Position numbers and translations under genes: made by a program. This document shows, in pieces, positions 1 to 7,973 of a DNA stretch of 64,000 nucleotides. The stretch covers positions 1 to 64,000 of the forward strand of contig JBDSOC010000006.1 of assembly GCA_039915085.1 (NCBI GenBank), in the 5' to 3' direction. Each line of letters starts with the position of its first letter. Position 1 is the stretch's first letter. Below the pieces are notes generated by a model, which worked only from the letters and a program-made list of their open reading frames with translations, did not search any database and was not told the origin of the DNA. This stretch comes from JACMLD01 sp039915085 (GTDB taxonomy: Bacteria > Bacteroidota > Bacteroidia > Chitinophagales > Chitinophagaceae).

Positions 1-492
1 GGTGTTTTTGTCGATTCTGTGTACCATGCCAAAACGCGGTAGTACATCTTCAGAAATATCTTTATTTTTTTGGGTAAGGTACCAGGCAACGCCATTAATT
101 AATGTACCCGTGTAATTGCCACAACCGGGATGTACCACCATGCCAGCCGGTTTATTAATAATCATTATATCGTCATCTTCAAATGCAATGTTCAACTGTA
201 TGTTTTCCGGAATAATTTCTTCGCCACGTGCTTCCTTATCGCTGTACACTATAATTTCATCCACTGGCTTTATTTTGTAATTAGGATTTACCTGTTTACT
301 GTTAACCAGTACACGGCCTGCTTCGATCCCTTTCTGAATTTTATTGCGGGTTGCATTTTCAATACGCGCTGTTAAAAATTTGTCCAGGCGCAGCGGTTCC
401 TGACCTTTATCAACTTTTATGGAAAGCCGTTCGTATAATTCTTCCGGGCCGTCCAGTTCAAGTAAATCTTCCTGTTCAGTTTCTTTGTGCAT
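1..492 (-). CDS. rluD: RluD-type 23S rRNA pseudouridine synthase, N-terminal part
   Basis: This is the N-terminal ~164 codons of an RluA/RluD-family pseudouridine synthase; the rest lies beyond the left edge. An S4 RNA-binding domain (RLDKFLTARI..., about residues 30-90) precedes the catalytic domain opening (IINKPAGMVVHPG, then GTLINGV), and the visible part ends in the catalytic RFGMVHRIDKNT motif, which carries the conserved Asp. The family isomerises uridines in helix 69 of 23S rRNA. An in-frame ATG at 526-528 would add 12 residues. I prefer the ATG at 490-492 because a -7-like TATATTTG lies between the two. The gene is divergent from lipB. RluD is the best guess among the RluA-type paralogues. 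Confidence 0.88.
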   Translation of the reverse strand, partial: MHKETEQEDLLELDGPEELYERLSIKVDKGQEPLRLDKFLTARIENATRNKIQKGIEAGRVLVNSKQVNPNYKIKPVDEIIVYSDKEARGEEIIPENIQLNIAFEDDDIMIINKPAGMVVHPGCGNYTGTLINGVAWYLTQKNKDISEDVLPRFGMVHRIDKNT

Positions 493-507
493 GGGTACAA
501 ATTTTTG

Positions 508-515
508 CAAATATA
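508..515 (-). promoter_or_regulatory. -7 promoter box TATATTTG for the rluD-like gene
   Basis: TATATTTG on the minus strand fits the Bacteroidota -7 consensus TAnnTTTG and lies 15 bases before the chosen ATG. I see no convincing -33 TTG at the usual spacing. Confidence 0.45.
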
Positions 516-600
516 CCTTATTAGGCATGGTTAGCAGTTGTTGGCATTTTGTTAACGCCCTTGCCTGGTGATTAGCCGTGGCAATAACTATAAAATTGAA

Positions 601-608
601 TAAATTTG
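601..608 (+). promoter_or_regulatory. -7 promoter box TAAATTTG for lipB
   Basis: TAAATTTG matches TAnnTTTG and ends only six bases before the lipB ATG at 615. If used, the mRNA would be leaderless or nearly so. No -33 element is visible at standard spacing. Confidence 0.4.
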
Positions 609-614
609 CTGTTC

Positions 615-1391
615 ATGGAGCAGGTATATTTTAAAGATTTGGGGCAGATGGATTACAAAACTGCCTGGGATTACCAGGAGGAATTGCTGCGTGCAAATGT
701 GGAGGCAATATCGCAGGTTGCCAAACTTGAATCTGCAAGTAATGATTGGAAAGAGGCTGGTGGAAAAGACAAACCCTTCTCACCCAATGATTTTGAACTT
801 TTATCATCCCGTTCGCCTTCCACCACCCACCATTTGCTCTTCACAGAGCATCCACCTGTATATACCCTGGGTAAAAGTGGTAAAATAGAAAATGTTTTAA
901 TAAGTGAGGAAGAAAGACTGATCAGGGGGATTGAGTTTTTTTATACCAACAGGGGAGGAGACATTACTTTTCACGGGCCGCAGCAAATAGTTGGCTATCC
1001 AATTATTGACCTTGAAAAATTTTATACAGATATTGGCCGCTACCTGCGCAACCTGGAAGAGGTAATCATTCTTACTATGGCTGGGTACGGTTTAAAAGGT
1101 GAACGTTCTGCCGGAGAAACAGGTGTTTGGTTGGAGCCGGGTGTAAAAGGAAAAGAAAGAAAAATTTGCGCTATCGGGGTGCGTTGCAGCCGCTGGATTA
1201 CGATGCACGGTTTTGCTTTCAATGTAAATACAAACCTGGAATACTTCGATTATATTATCCCCTGTGGTATACAAAACAAGCAGGTTACATCACTTGCTAA
1301 AGAACTGGGCAGAGAGATTGATTTTGCTGAAGTAAAAGAAAAAGTAAAATATAATTTTGAAAAGGTCTTCACCGTACAGCTTTCAGATTAA
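615..1391 (+). CDS. lipB: Octanoyltransferase LipB
   Basis: LipB moves the octanoyl group from octanoyl-ACP to lipoyl domains, the first step of protein lipoylation in the cytoplasm. The family motifs are in order: LLFTEHPPVYTLG, RGGDITFHGPQQ, GYPIIDL, the RKICAIGVR segment with catalytic Lys183, and IPCGI with catalytic Cys217. The protein is 258 residues, slightly longer than E. coli LipB because of an insert around residues 35-60 that contains KPFSPNDFELL. A TTG nine bases upstream is open in frame, but the ATG at 615 is the natural start. The last four bases overlap the end of the convergent gene on the other strand. Confidence 0.95.
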   Translation: MEQVYFKDLGQMDYKTAWDYQEELLRANVEAISQVAKLESASNDWKEAGGKDKPFSPNDFELLSSRSPSTTHHLLFTEHPPVYTLGKSGKIENVLISEEERLIRGIEFFYTNRGGDITFHGPQQIVGYPIIDLEKFYTDIGRYLRNLEEVIILTMAGYGLKGERSAGETGVWLEPGVKGKERKICAIGVRCSRWITMHGFAFNVNTNLEYFDYIIPCGIQNKQVTSLAKELGREIDFAEVKEKVKYNFEKVFTVQLSD

Positions 1392-2317
1392 AAATCTTTT
1401 GGAACAAACAGTTTACTTTTTTCTTTTAATTGCCCGTCTTCATATAATTCAAATTTAAACCAGCCGGCATGTATAAAATTTGATTTATCCAGCGTAAGCA
1501 AACTGTCTTTTATTTGTTTTATTTCAAATACGGGTATATTGAATTCATCAAAAAATTTTATTGTATACTTTTTCTCTTCTGCTAAAGGCAATGAAATCTT
1601 TACATTGCCATCTTTTTCTGTAAATACATATTTGGAAGGCTTGTACACTTCCTTGGGTACAAAGGGTTTAATAACAATAGTATCTGCAGTATTAAAGCTT
1701 AAAGTATCTCTTGTTCTGAAGGCCAGTGAATCCCTGAACCGCCTTACAGATCGTTCTCCAATCTGGCCAATCAGCGTATCTCTTTTTTTTATGTAAATAA
1801 TGCGCTCTGGTATTTCCTTTGGTTTAATTATTTCTGGTTTTATAATTTCTTTTTTTTCCGTCTCTTTCGCTTTGGGTTCCTGTGCAATTACAGTTTTATT
1901 ATTTTCTGGCTTTGGCGTTTCATATACCGGTTGTTCTGCAGGTTTACTTTCTTTTGGTTGTTCCTTTATCCTGATCGTATCTAAAACGGGCCTTTTAGAT
2001 TTACTGAAAATATATCTTCCGCTGTCCAATAAAATATAGAGCCTGTAATACATGCGATCGTTAACCGCTTTAGTATCGGCATATCCATTTTGCGGAACTG
2101 CAGGATCCGGAAGCGTTAAAATTGATTTGAAGTTTATTGTGCTGTCCGGAGAACGCTGTATGGTTAACTGGCGGATATTTTTATATATATTGCTCCAGCT
2201 AACGATTATACGATTATTTCCCTTGTTTACAAGCGTAAATGCGGGAAGTGTATTCTGAGCGGATGCCACAAAACCAATACAACTAGCCAGTAATAAAATT
2301 CCAAACTGTCGGAGCAT
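1388..2317 (-). CDS. Exported protein of unknown function with FnIII-like N-terminus
   Basis: This 309-residue protein has an N-terminal signal peptide ending near ASAQ (about residue 21). Residues 22-110 have the strand pattern of a fibronectin type III-like domain (NRIIVSWSN, then the YADTKAVNDRMYYRLYIL strand). Residues 115-170 are a Lys/Glu/Pro-rich linker. The last 90 residues form a second predicted beta domain (KYTIKFFDEFNIPVFEIK) and end in PKDF. It is probably periplasmic or surface-exposed. I recognise no enzyme motif and assign no function. Its 3' end overlaps the lipB stop by four bases, so the two genes converge. Confidence 0.75.
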   Translation of the reverse strand: MLRQFGILLLASCIGFVASAQNTLPAFTLVNKGNNRIIVSWSNIYKNIRQLTIQRSPDSTINFKSILTLPDPAVPQNGYADTKAVNDRMYYRLYILLDSGRYIFSKSKRPVLDTIRIKEQPKESKPAEQPVYETPKPENNKTVIAQEPKAKETEKKEIIKPEIIKPKEIPERIIYIKKRDTLIGQIGERSVRRFRDSLAFRTRDTLSFNTADTIVIKPFVPKEVYKPSKYVFTEKDGNVKISLPLAEEKKYTIKFFDEFNIPVFEIKQIKDSLLTLDKSNFIHAGWFKFELYEDGQLKEKSKLFVPKDF

Positions 2318-2385
2318 GCTTTAGAATAGTTATAATACCTGTTTTTCTTAAAAATGCAAATATAACCGCGCCTGTTCAGTAGTGG

Positions 2386-3318
2386 TTAAAAAACAAGTGT
2401 TTTTAACGGCAGGGATTTATTCCCCTGTAATCCTCCACTGTGAATAACCAGTAAACGGCTTGTTTTTGGAAAATACCCTTTTTTTATTAAATCACAGACT
2501 GCAAAAAATAATTTCCCGGTATACACAAAATCAGACGGAATATTGGTTTCATTGTACCATTCATTCATAAATTCAAGTAATGCACTGTCCTTTTTCGCAT
2601 AGCCACCAAAGTGATAGTCTGTTATAATACTGATTCTTTGCTGCTCTTTTTTTGCGATATAAGCTGAACGCCAGTCATTGAAACCTTTTAAAACAGCAAT
2701 GCCAATTACTTGCTGCTGTTTTACTGCGCTTACCGCAAGCCCCGACAAAAGTGTACCTGTACCAACAGCACAGACCAGGTGTGTGTAATTTTCGGTACCA
2801 GCAAGTTTAGCTATTTCAGCAGCACCTTTTATGCCTGTATAGCCTTCACCACCTTCCGGGATAATGCAGGGGTTGTGATATTCCCGTTGTAATTGCTTTA
2901 TAAACGCCGGATTTTTTTTTTGATTGTATGTTTCCCTGCTTACAAATTTCAATTCCATACCCAATTGGGTAGCAGCTGATAGCGTAAGGGAAAGAACAGC
3001 TGGCCTTTCGCCACGTATTATTCCAACGCTTTTCAGCCCGGCTTTACTGGCGGCGCAGGCAGTTGCAATGATGTGATTTGAATAAGCGCCTCCAAATGTA
3101 ACCACCCGGTTTTGTCTGTTTTGAAGCGCTTCTTCCAGGTAATATTTTAGTTTAAACCATTTATTACCCGAAATAACAGGGTGAATTTTATCAAGCCTTA
3201 AAATATCCAGTGCTATATTATGGTTAATTGTTACCGGCAAATGAATATGATCTGTGCTGACTGCTGAAAGGTTTACAATGTTTTCCAGTAATAAATTCAT
3301 GGGCTTATTTTGTTCCAC
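2386..3318 (-). CDS. PLP-dependent D-cysteine desulfhydrase / ACC deaminase family enzyme
   Basis: This is a fold-type II PLP enzyme of the D-cysteine desulfhydrase/1-aminocyclopropane-1-carboxylate deaminase family. SGNKWFKLKYYLEEA carries the Schiff-base Lys53, followed by the TFGGAYSNHI substrate/PLP loop and a Gly-rich phosphate-binding segment (AVGTGTLLSG). At 310 residues it is close to the usual family length. Bacterial homologues act mostly as D-cysteine desulfhydrases, and true ACC deaminase activity cannot be read from the motifs. It is divergent from the nucleotidyltransferase at 3358, with a 39-base gap that must hold both promoters. Confidence 0.85.
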   Translation of the reverse strand: MEQNKPMNLLLENIVNLSAVSTDHIHLPVTINHNIALDILRLDKIHPVISGNKWFKLKYYLEEALQNRQNRVVTFGGAYSNHIIATACAASKAGLKSVGIIRGERPAVLSLTLSAATQLGMELKFVSRETYNQKKNPAFIKQLQREYHNPCIIPEGGEGYTGIKGAAEIAKLAGTENYTHLVCAVGTGTLLSGLAVSAVKQQQVIGIAVLKGFNDWRSAYIAKKEQQRISIITDYHFGGYAKKDSALLEFMNEWYNETNIPSDFVYTGKLFFAVCDLIKKGYFPKTSRLLVIHSGGLQGNKSLPLKTLVF

Positions 3319-3330
3319 AACTTTATTTTA

Positions 3331-3338
3331 TATTTTCG
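3331..3338 (+). promoter_or_regulatory. -7-like promoter box TATTTTCG
   Basis: TATTTTCG, 19 bases before the ATG at 3358, resembles the TAnnTTTG consensus with one change. The same TTCG ending occurs before the ABC-F gene (TACCTTCG), which suggests a species-specific variant. Confidence 0.35.
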
Positions 3339-3357
3339 TGCCGGTAAAAACAAATAA

Positions 3358-4263
3358 ATGCAGCAACCTACACTTTTAATCCTCGCCGCTGGTATGGCCT
3401 CCCGCTATGGAAGTATGAAGCAAATTCAATCTTTTGGACCAAGCGGAGAAACCATTGTTGATTATTCAATATATGATGCAATACGCGCCGGCTTTAAAAA
3501 AGTTGTTTTTATCATCCGCGAAGAATTTTTAGCTGATTTTAAAGAAATATTTGAACGCAAATTTAAAGGAAGGATAGCTGTTGATTATGTTTTCCAGGAT
3601 TTAAATGCATTTACTGACGGATACCGGGTGCCGGCAGACAGAACCAAGCCGTGGGGCACCGCGCATGCGGTATTGTGTGCTAAATCTGCCATTAATGAAC
3701 CATTTGCTGTAATCAATGCAGATGATTTTTATGGCCGGGATGCATTCGAAAAGGCATATCAGTTTCTTACCAAAGATGCAGGAGACAAAGTTTATTCTAT
3801 CATCGGATATGATTTGTTAAAAACGCTTTCCGACAATGGCACTGTAAACCGTGGTGTTTGCCAGGTAGATACAAAGGGCAATCTTACATCTATTGCAGAG
3901 CGCATCAATATATCAAGGCAAAATGGTAAAATTATTTGTGATGATAACCAGGAACCAAAAGAACTGCCGTTGCATTCAAGTGTATCTATGAACTTCTGGT
4001 GCTTTTCGCCTTCCATTTTTTCTTATTCAGAAAAACTGTTCAATGAGTTCCTGGGTAAAAATCTGACTAACTTAAAATCGGAATTTTTTATACCAATAGT
4101 GGCAGATCAGTTTATTAACGGTGGCAGTGGGGTTATTAAGGTTATTCCTACCTCTTCGCAATGGTTTGGAGTTACTTATAAAGAAGATGCGCCGGGCGTT
4201 AAAGCAAGCCTGGATGCGCTGGTAGATGCGGGCGAATACCCTGCCAGTTTGTGGAACCTGTAA
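3358..4263 (+). CDS. Sugar-nucleotide-type nucleotidyltransferase
   Basis: A 301-residue NTP-transferase with a Rossmann-like GT-A fold. The N-terminal LILAAGMASRYGSMKQ is the nucleotide-binding signature of the glucose-1-phosphate thymidylyl/uridylyltransferase superfamily. PWGTAHAVLCA and VINADDFYG (about residues 98-125) supply the second conserved loop and the metal-binding Asp. The C-terminal part lacks a left-handed beta-helix acyltransferase domain. Similar stand-alone proteins occur widely in Bacteroidota and their sugar phosphate is not known to me. It is followed by a bidirectional terminator. Confidence 0.82.
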   Translation: MQQPTLLILAAGMASRYGSMKQIQSFGPSGETIVDYSIYDAIRAGFKKVVFIIREEFLADFKEIFERKFKGRIAVDYVFQDLNAFTDGYRVPADRTKPWGTAHAVLCAKSAINEPFAVINADDFYGRDAFEKAYQFLTKDAGDKVYSIIGYDLLKTLSDNGTVNRGVCQVDTKGNLTSIAERINISRQNGKIICDDNQEPKELPLHSSVSMNFWCFSPSIFSYSEKLFNEFLGKNLTNLKSEFFIPIVADQFINGGSGVIKVIPTSSQWFGVTYKEDAPGVKASLDALVDAGEYPASLWNL

Positions 4264-4353
4264 TACAAATGCGAAGTGGTGAAATATGAAAATGTAATGC
4301 TCCTATCCGGGAAAATCCCACCAATCCTGTATCAAGATCCGGGCATACATAAG

Positions 4354-4376
4354 AAAAGCCCCGGAAAGGGGCTTTT
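4354..4376. terminator. Bidirectional rho-independent terminator
   Basis: AAAAGCCCC-ggaaa-GGGGCTTTT is a perfect stem with A/T tracts on both sides, between the convergent nucleotidyltransferase and anti-sigma/protease genes, so it can serve both. Confidence 0.8.
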
Positions 4377-4412
4377 ATATTATTGGCATTAATCAGGAAA
4401 TAGTTACTTAAA

Positions 4413-5516
4413 TTATTGGTAAGTTTTAACAAGAAAAACGCAATCTTCAATTTTTTTAATCTGCTGCGGTCTTTCCATTCCTTTTACAGAAGAAAGCGTG
4501 TTGATTTTAATATTTTGATAAGTAGTATCTTTTTTCAGTTCATCAAGTGATTTAAAGATGTTTTTTGCTGTTACTGCAAAAACAAATCCCTGTGCCTGCA
4601 GTTGGCGTGTACTGAGTATACCCACCACTTCACCATTTTTATTAAAAACCGGGCCACCACTATTACCCGGGTTGGCTGCTACTGCAATCTGGCAACTCAT
4701 AGTATCCCCGTTATAACCGGTACTTGCACTCATATAACCTTCACCATATACAATTTCATCCCTTGGAAAGCCCAATGTAAAGATTTGCTCGCCTAAATCT
4801 GCACCAGTTTTTTTGAAACCATACGGCAGGCTGGCAAAGGGTTTGAACTCATTGTCGTCTATTTTTAGAATAGCCAAATCGCGCTCTGCATCTATTTTAA
4901 CAATAGAGGCTTTAAATTCCTGGCCATGACTTTGTACAATAATGGTTTTGGCACCTTTTATCACGTGGGCATTGGTAACCAGGTATCCTTTGGCATCAAT
5001 CAGGAAACCGGTTCCACCGAATTTAAATGTCTCATTTACAGGAACTCTGCTTGTTACTTTGCTACTGTCCCTTACCTCATTGGTCAGGTCATTTTGCTGC
5101 TTCTCAAGAATATTAACTTTACGGCTTAATTGCTCAAGCTGGGGCTTGGTTAAATTAGGTGTAAAATAAGCCACCAGCCCGCTGACAGTGATGGCGATAA
5201 TACCGGCAATAGAGGCGGCAACGGCCCATACACGCCTGTACTTCCTGAAAAGATCCACTACTTTGGTTTTTGGAACAAAGGTTTTTATAGTTCCGTTACC
5301 CAATAGGTTATCGTGGATTTCCTCCAGTGATGAGCGGAAATGCTTACGCTCGCCAAATTCATTCAGCTGGCTAAGAAAAATGCTGTGTTCTACCACAAAT
5401 TGATCTACCTCAGGGTTCGATTTTCGCAATTGCTCAAAGCGGGATAGCTCTTCAGCATCCATCTGGCCTTGCAAAAAACGTTCAACAGCCTCCGATAATT
5501 GAATATCCTCCATCAT
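4413..5516 (-). CDS. Membrane-anchored trypsin-like serine protease with anti-sigma-like N-terminus
   Basis: The protein has 367 residues. Residues 1-75 look like the cytoplasmic segment of a Bacteroidota anti-sigma factor (VERFLQGQMDAEELSRFEQL). A single membrane helix lies at about 97-117, followed by a short coiled coil at about 123-150 (LEQLSRKVNILEKQQNDL). The periplasmic part is a trypsin/HtrA-type protease with the full triad: His184 in TNAHVI, Asp213 in ERDLAIL and Ser286 in NPGNSGGP. No PDZ domain follows. The start overlaps the stop of the sigma-factor gene as ATGA, implying translational coupling. I infer that the N-terminus restrains the sigma factor and that the protease domain senses or executes an envelope stress signal. 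The protease call is firm and the regulatory role is inference. Confidence 0.85.
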   Translation of the reverse strand: MMEDIQLSEAVERFLQGQMDAEELSRFEQLRKSNPEVDQFVVEHSIFLSQLNEFGERKHFRSSLEEIHDNLLGNGTIKTFVPKTKVVDLFRKYRRVWAVAASIAGIIAITVSGLVAYFTPNLTKPQLEQLSRKVNILEKQQNDLTNEVRDSSKVTSRVPVNETFKFGGTGFLIDAKGYLVTNAHVIKGAKTIIVQSHGQEFKASIVKIDAERDLAILKIDDNEFKPFASLPYGFKKTGADLGEQIFTLGFPRDEIVYGEGYMSASTGYNGDTMSCQIAVAANPGNSGGPVFNKNGEVVGILSTRQLQAQGFVFAVTAKNIFKSLDELKKDTTYQNIKINTLSSVKGMERPQQIKKIEDCVFLVKTYQ

Positions 5517-6082
5517 TGGTCCTTGTTTTTATGTTGAGCAAAGAATAGTTTCTTTAAACGCATCAGGCATTTATATTTCTGGTTTTTTGCATTATCTGCA
5601 TTGGTATAACCAAAACTGCCCGCTATTTCCGTCATGTTCCTTTTTTGCAGGTAATAAGCCTCAATTAGACTCTTACAGGGCTCTCCCAGGTTCAACATGG
5701 ACTTTTCCATTGCCTGGAACTGGCTATTACGTTGCTCATGACCTTCAATCTCTTCTTCTACCGGCACAGTATGCTCCATATTTTCCAACTGTCCCCCATA
5801 CCGCTGCAATTGGTGTAAACGCTTGAGCCACAATCTTCTGCTAACAGAATATATAAAAGTTTTAAGCTGACAATGTAATTCAAAAGTACCCGATTTTGCC
5901 TTTTCGTATAACACAATCATTGTTTCCTGGAAAATATCCCTGGCATCATCAGCAGAACCATTGTTATTGATAATCAACGCCTGAACCATATTATAATTGT
6001 TTTTATAAATGGTTTCCGCCGCCTGTTTATCGCTTTTTGCCAGTCCTTTCAGTAATTCTTTTTCCTGGGATGCTGTTGTCAC
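5513..6082 (-). CDS. ECF-type RNA polymerase sigma factor
   Basis: This 189-residue sigma-70 family protein has region 2 at about residues 20-90 (ADDARDIFQETMIVLYEKA is the core-binding and -10 recognition helix). Region 4 is at about 125-180 (PCKSLIEAYYLQKRNMTEIA, then the helix-turn-helix around GSFGYTNADNAKNQKYKCL). The size and the missing regions 1 and 3 make it an ECF sigma factor. It overlaps the downstream anti-sigma/protease gene by four bases, the usual sigma then anti-sigma order. Targets are unknown. The lipoprotein gene at 6223 starts 140 bases away in the opposite direction and is a possible regulon member. Confidence 0.92.
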   Translation of the reverse strand: MTTASQEKELLKGLAKSDKQAAETIYKNNYNMVQALIINNNGSADDARDIFQETMIVLYEKAKSGTFELHCQLKTFIYSVSRRLWLKRLHQLQRYGGQLENMEHTVPVEEEIEGHEQRNSQFQAMEKSMLNLGEPCKSLIEAYYLQKRNMTEIAGSFGYTNADNAKNQKYKCLMRLKKLFFAQHKNKDQ

Positions 6083-6222
6083 TTATCGCTGTTATTTAAT
6101 ACTCAAATTAATGAATTGTAACCCAAACAAAGGTTCAAAAACTTTTTTTAAAATGCGGGTTACCTTTTCCTTTTTAATGTATAAAGCCTCGAACCATTAT
6201 TTTACAAACAAAACACAAACAA

Positions 6223-6435
6223 ATGAAAAAGCTTCTTTTAGTTTTAGCCATTGGCGCTTTCGTAACATCTTGCAACAACTCAACTGATTCAGCTGCTGCT
6301 GCTGCAGATTCTACTGCAAAAGCTGCTACTGACACAATTAAAGCTGCTGGTGACAGCGCTAAGGCTGTTGTTGATTCAACAGTAAAAGCTGCTGTTGATA
6401 CAGTTAAAGCAAAGGCTGATTCTCTGAAAAAATAA
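6223..6435 (+). CDS. Small Ala/Lys/Asp-rich heptad-repeat lipoprotein
   Basis: A 70-residue protein with a lipoprotein signal (MKKLLLVLAIGAFVTSC, Cys17). The rest is low-complexity and repeats a 7-8 residue unit D-[ST]-x-K-A-x-x about six times (DSTAKAAT, DTIKAAG, DSAKAVV, DSTVKAAV, DTVKAKA, DSLKK). This predicts one long amphipathic helix, similar in style to Lpp or LEA-like proteins without obvious homology. It sits divergently beside the ECF sigma/anti-sigma pair and has its own strong terminator, so it is probably a separately transcribed, abundant envelope lipoprotein. Confidence 0.8.
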   Translation: MKKLLLVLAIGAFVTSCNNSTDSAAAAADSTAKAATDTIKAAGDSAKAVVDSTVKAAVDTVKAKADSLKK

Positions 6436-6472
6436 TTTGACCTTTTTTTCATATGGCAAGCAATCGTTAGAG

Positions 6473-6501
6473 GCCGTCCTGTTTTCAGGAGGGCTTTTTT
6501 T
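6473..6501 (+). terminator. Rho-independent terminator after the small lipoprotein
   Basis: GCCGTCCTG-tttt-CAGGAGGGC (one internal mismatch) is followed by a run of seven T. Confidence 0.75.
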
Positions 6502-6602
6502 CTTATAAGGTTGAAGGTACAGGGCTTACGGCTTTCCTTTTATCTTAAACCTTTTGCCATTTATTCTCGTAAGGTTTTCTTTTTTACCAGGCATCCAATC
6601 AT

Positions 6603-6610
6603 TACTTTTG
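6603..6610 (+). promoter_or_regulatory. -7 promoter box TACTTTTG
   Basis: TACTTTTG fits TAnnTTTG and lies 22 bases before the aminotransferase ATG. No clear -33 element is seen. Confidence 0.45.
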
Positions 6611-6632
6611 TGCCCTCAAAAAAAATAAAGTA

Positions 6633-7823
6633 ATGGCACTTTCATCAGTACTTGAACGGTTTAATGAGCCCGAGACATTAAAAATGGCTAAGCTCGGAAG
6701 AGAATTAAGAGCAAAAGGAATAGATGTAATAGATTTAAGTTTGGGTGAACCAGACTTTGATACCCCAACTCATATTAAGGAAGCTGCAAAAAAAGCAATC
6801 GATGAAAATTACTCCCACTACACACCCGTAGCCGGGTACCTTGATTTACGCGAAGCTGTTTGCGCAAAACTTAAACGCGATAATAACCTGGACTATAAAC
6901 CTGAAAACATTGTTGTATCTACTGGCGCCAAGCAAAGTCTGGCCAACGCCATACTGGCAATTGTGGATGATAATGAGGAAGTAATTATTCCTACACCTTA
7001 TTGGGTTACATACAGCGAACTGGTAAAAATTGCCCGCGGGAAAGTGGTTGTGGTAAGAACAACTGTTGAAAATGGCTATAAAATAACACCTGCAGAACTG
7101 GAAGCTGCTATTACGCCTAAAACAAAAATGTTTTTATTCTCTTCACCCTGTAATCCTTCCGGCGCAGTTTATAGCAAAGCAGAACTGGAAGCACTCGCTG
7201 TAGTATTTCGCAAGCATCCTGAAATCTACATTATTTCAGATGAAATTTATGAATACATCAATTTTGTGGGGAGCCATGAAAGTATTGCTCAGTTCAGCGA
7301 TTTAAAAGATCGCATTATTATTATTAATGGGTTAAGCAAAGGATTTGCCATGACCGGGTGGCGTCTTGGCTACATAGCGGCAAATGCAGAAGTAGCAAAG
7401 GGTTGCGAAAAATTGCAGGGACAGTTTACGAGTGGCGCCACTGCTGTTACACAACGTGCCGCTATTGTCGCGCTTACCGGTGACCTTCGTCCTTCTGAAG
7501 AAATGACAGAAGAATTTACACGCAGAAGAAAACGCGTATTGGAAATCATTAAAGAAGTACCTGGTGTAAAATGTTTTGAACCAGAAGGTGCTTTTTATAT
7601 TTTCCCTGATGTGAGTTATTATTTTGGTAAAAGCGATGGCACTACCAGTGTTTCCAATGCGTCAGAATTTTGCATGTATCTTTTGAATACTGCACATGTA
7701 TCTTCTGTAATGGGTGATGCTTTTGGTGAACCCAATTGTGTCCGTTTTTCATTTGCAAACAGCATGCAGAACATTGAAAGGGCATGGGTGAGAATTAAAG
7801 AAGCACTGGCAAAATTGAAATAA
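6633..7823 (+). CDS. Class I pyridoxal-phosphate aspartate aminotransferase
   Basis: A 396-residue fold-type I aminotransferase of the Ib aspartate/prephenate aminotransferase subgroup. Visible are LSLGEPDFDTP near the N-terminus, SSPCNPSGAVY (the NPxG PLP-contact motif), ISDEIYEYI, the PLP lysine Lys236 in INGLSKGFAMTGWRLGY, and a C-terminal CVRFSFANS with the substrate-carboxylate Arg. It interconverts aspartate and oxaloacetate with 2-oxoglutarate/glutamate in the cytoplasm. It is transcribed alone from the TACTTTTG box to the terminator at 7843. Confidence 0.93.
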   Translation: MALSSVLERFNEPETLKMAKLGRELRAKGIDVIDLSLGEPDFDTPTHIKEAAKKAIDENYSHYTPVAGYLDLREAVCAKLKRDNNLDYKPENIVVSTGAKQSLANAILAIVDDNEEVIIPTPYWVTYSELVKIARGKVVVVRTTVENGYKITPAELEAAITPKTKMFLFSSPCNPSGAVYSKAELEALAVVFRKHPEIYIISDEIYEYINFVGSHESIAQFSDLKDRIIIINGLSKGFAMTGWRLGYIAANAEVAKGCEKLQGQFTSGATAVTQRAAIVALTGDLRPSEEMTEEFTRRRKRVLEIIKEVPGVKCFEPEGAFYIFPDVSYYFGKSDGTTSVSNASEFCMYLLNTAHVSSVMGDAFGEPNCVRFSFANSMQNIERAWVRIKEALAKLK

Positions 7824-7842
7824 GCGCCGGTTAAAATAATAG

Positions 7843-7879
7843 AAGAGTTATAGGGTGTTACCTTATAACTCTTTTTTTT
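7843..7879 (+). terminator. Rho-independent terminator of the aminotransferase gene
   Basis: AAGAGTTATA and TATAACTCTT pair around an inner GGT/ACC pairing, followed by eight T. Confidence 0.85.
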
Positions 7880-7973
7880 GAGTAAGGGGAGGTGCTTTGG
7901 TTATGTTTTCCATGCTGTTGGTCCGGGAAGCGAAAAAGAAAATGAGAAGATGGGTATAACTCATTTCCTGTAA

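Noticed and set aside
130..375. 81-codon plus-strand ORF at the left edge
   Set aside because: Antisense shadow of the RluD-type gene.
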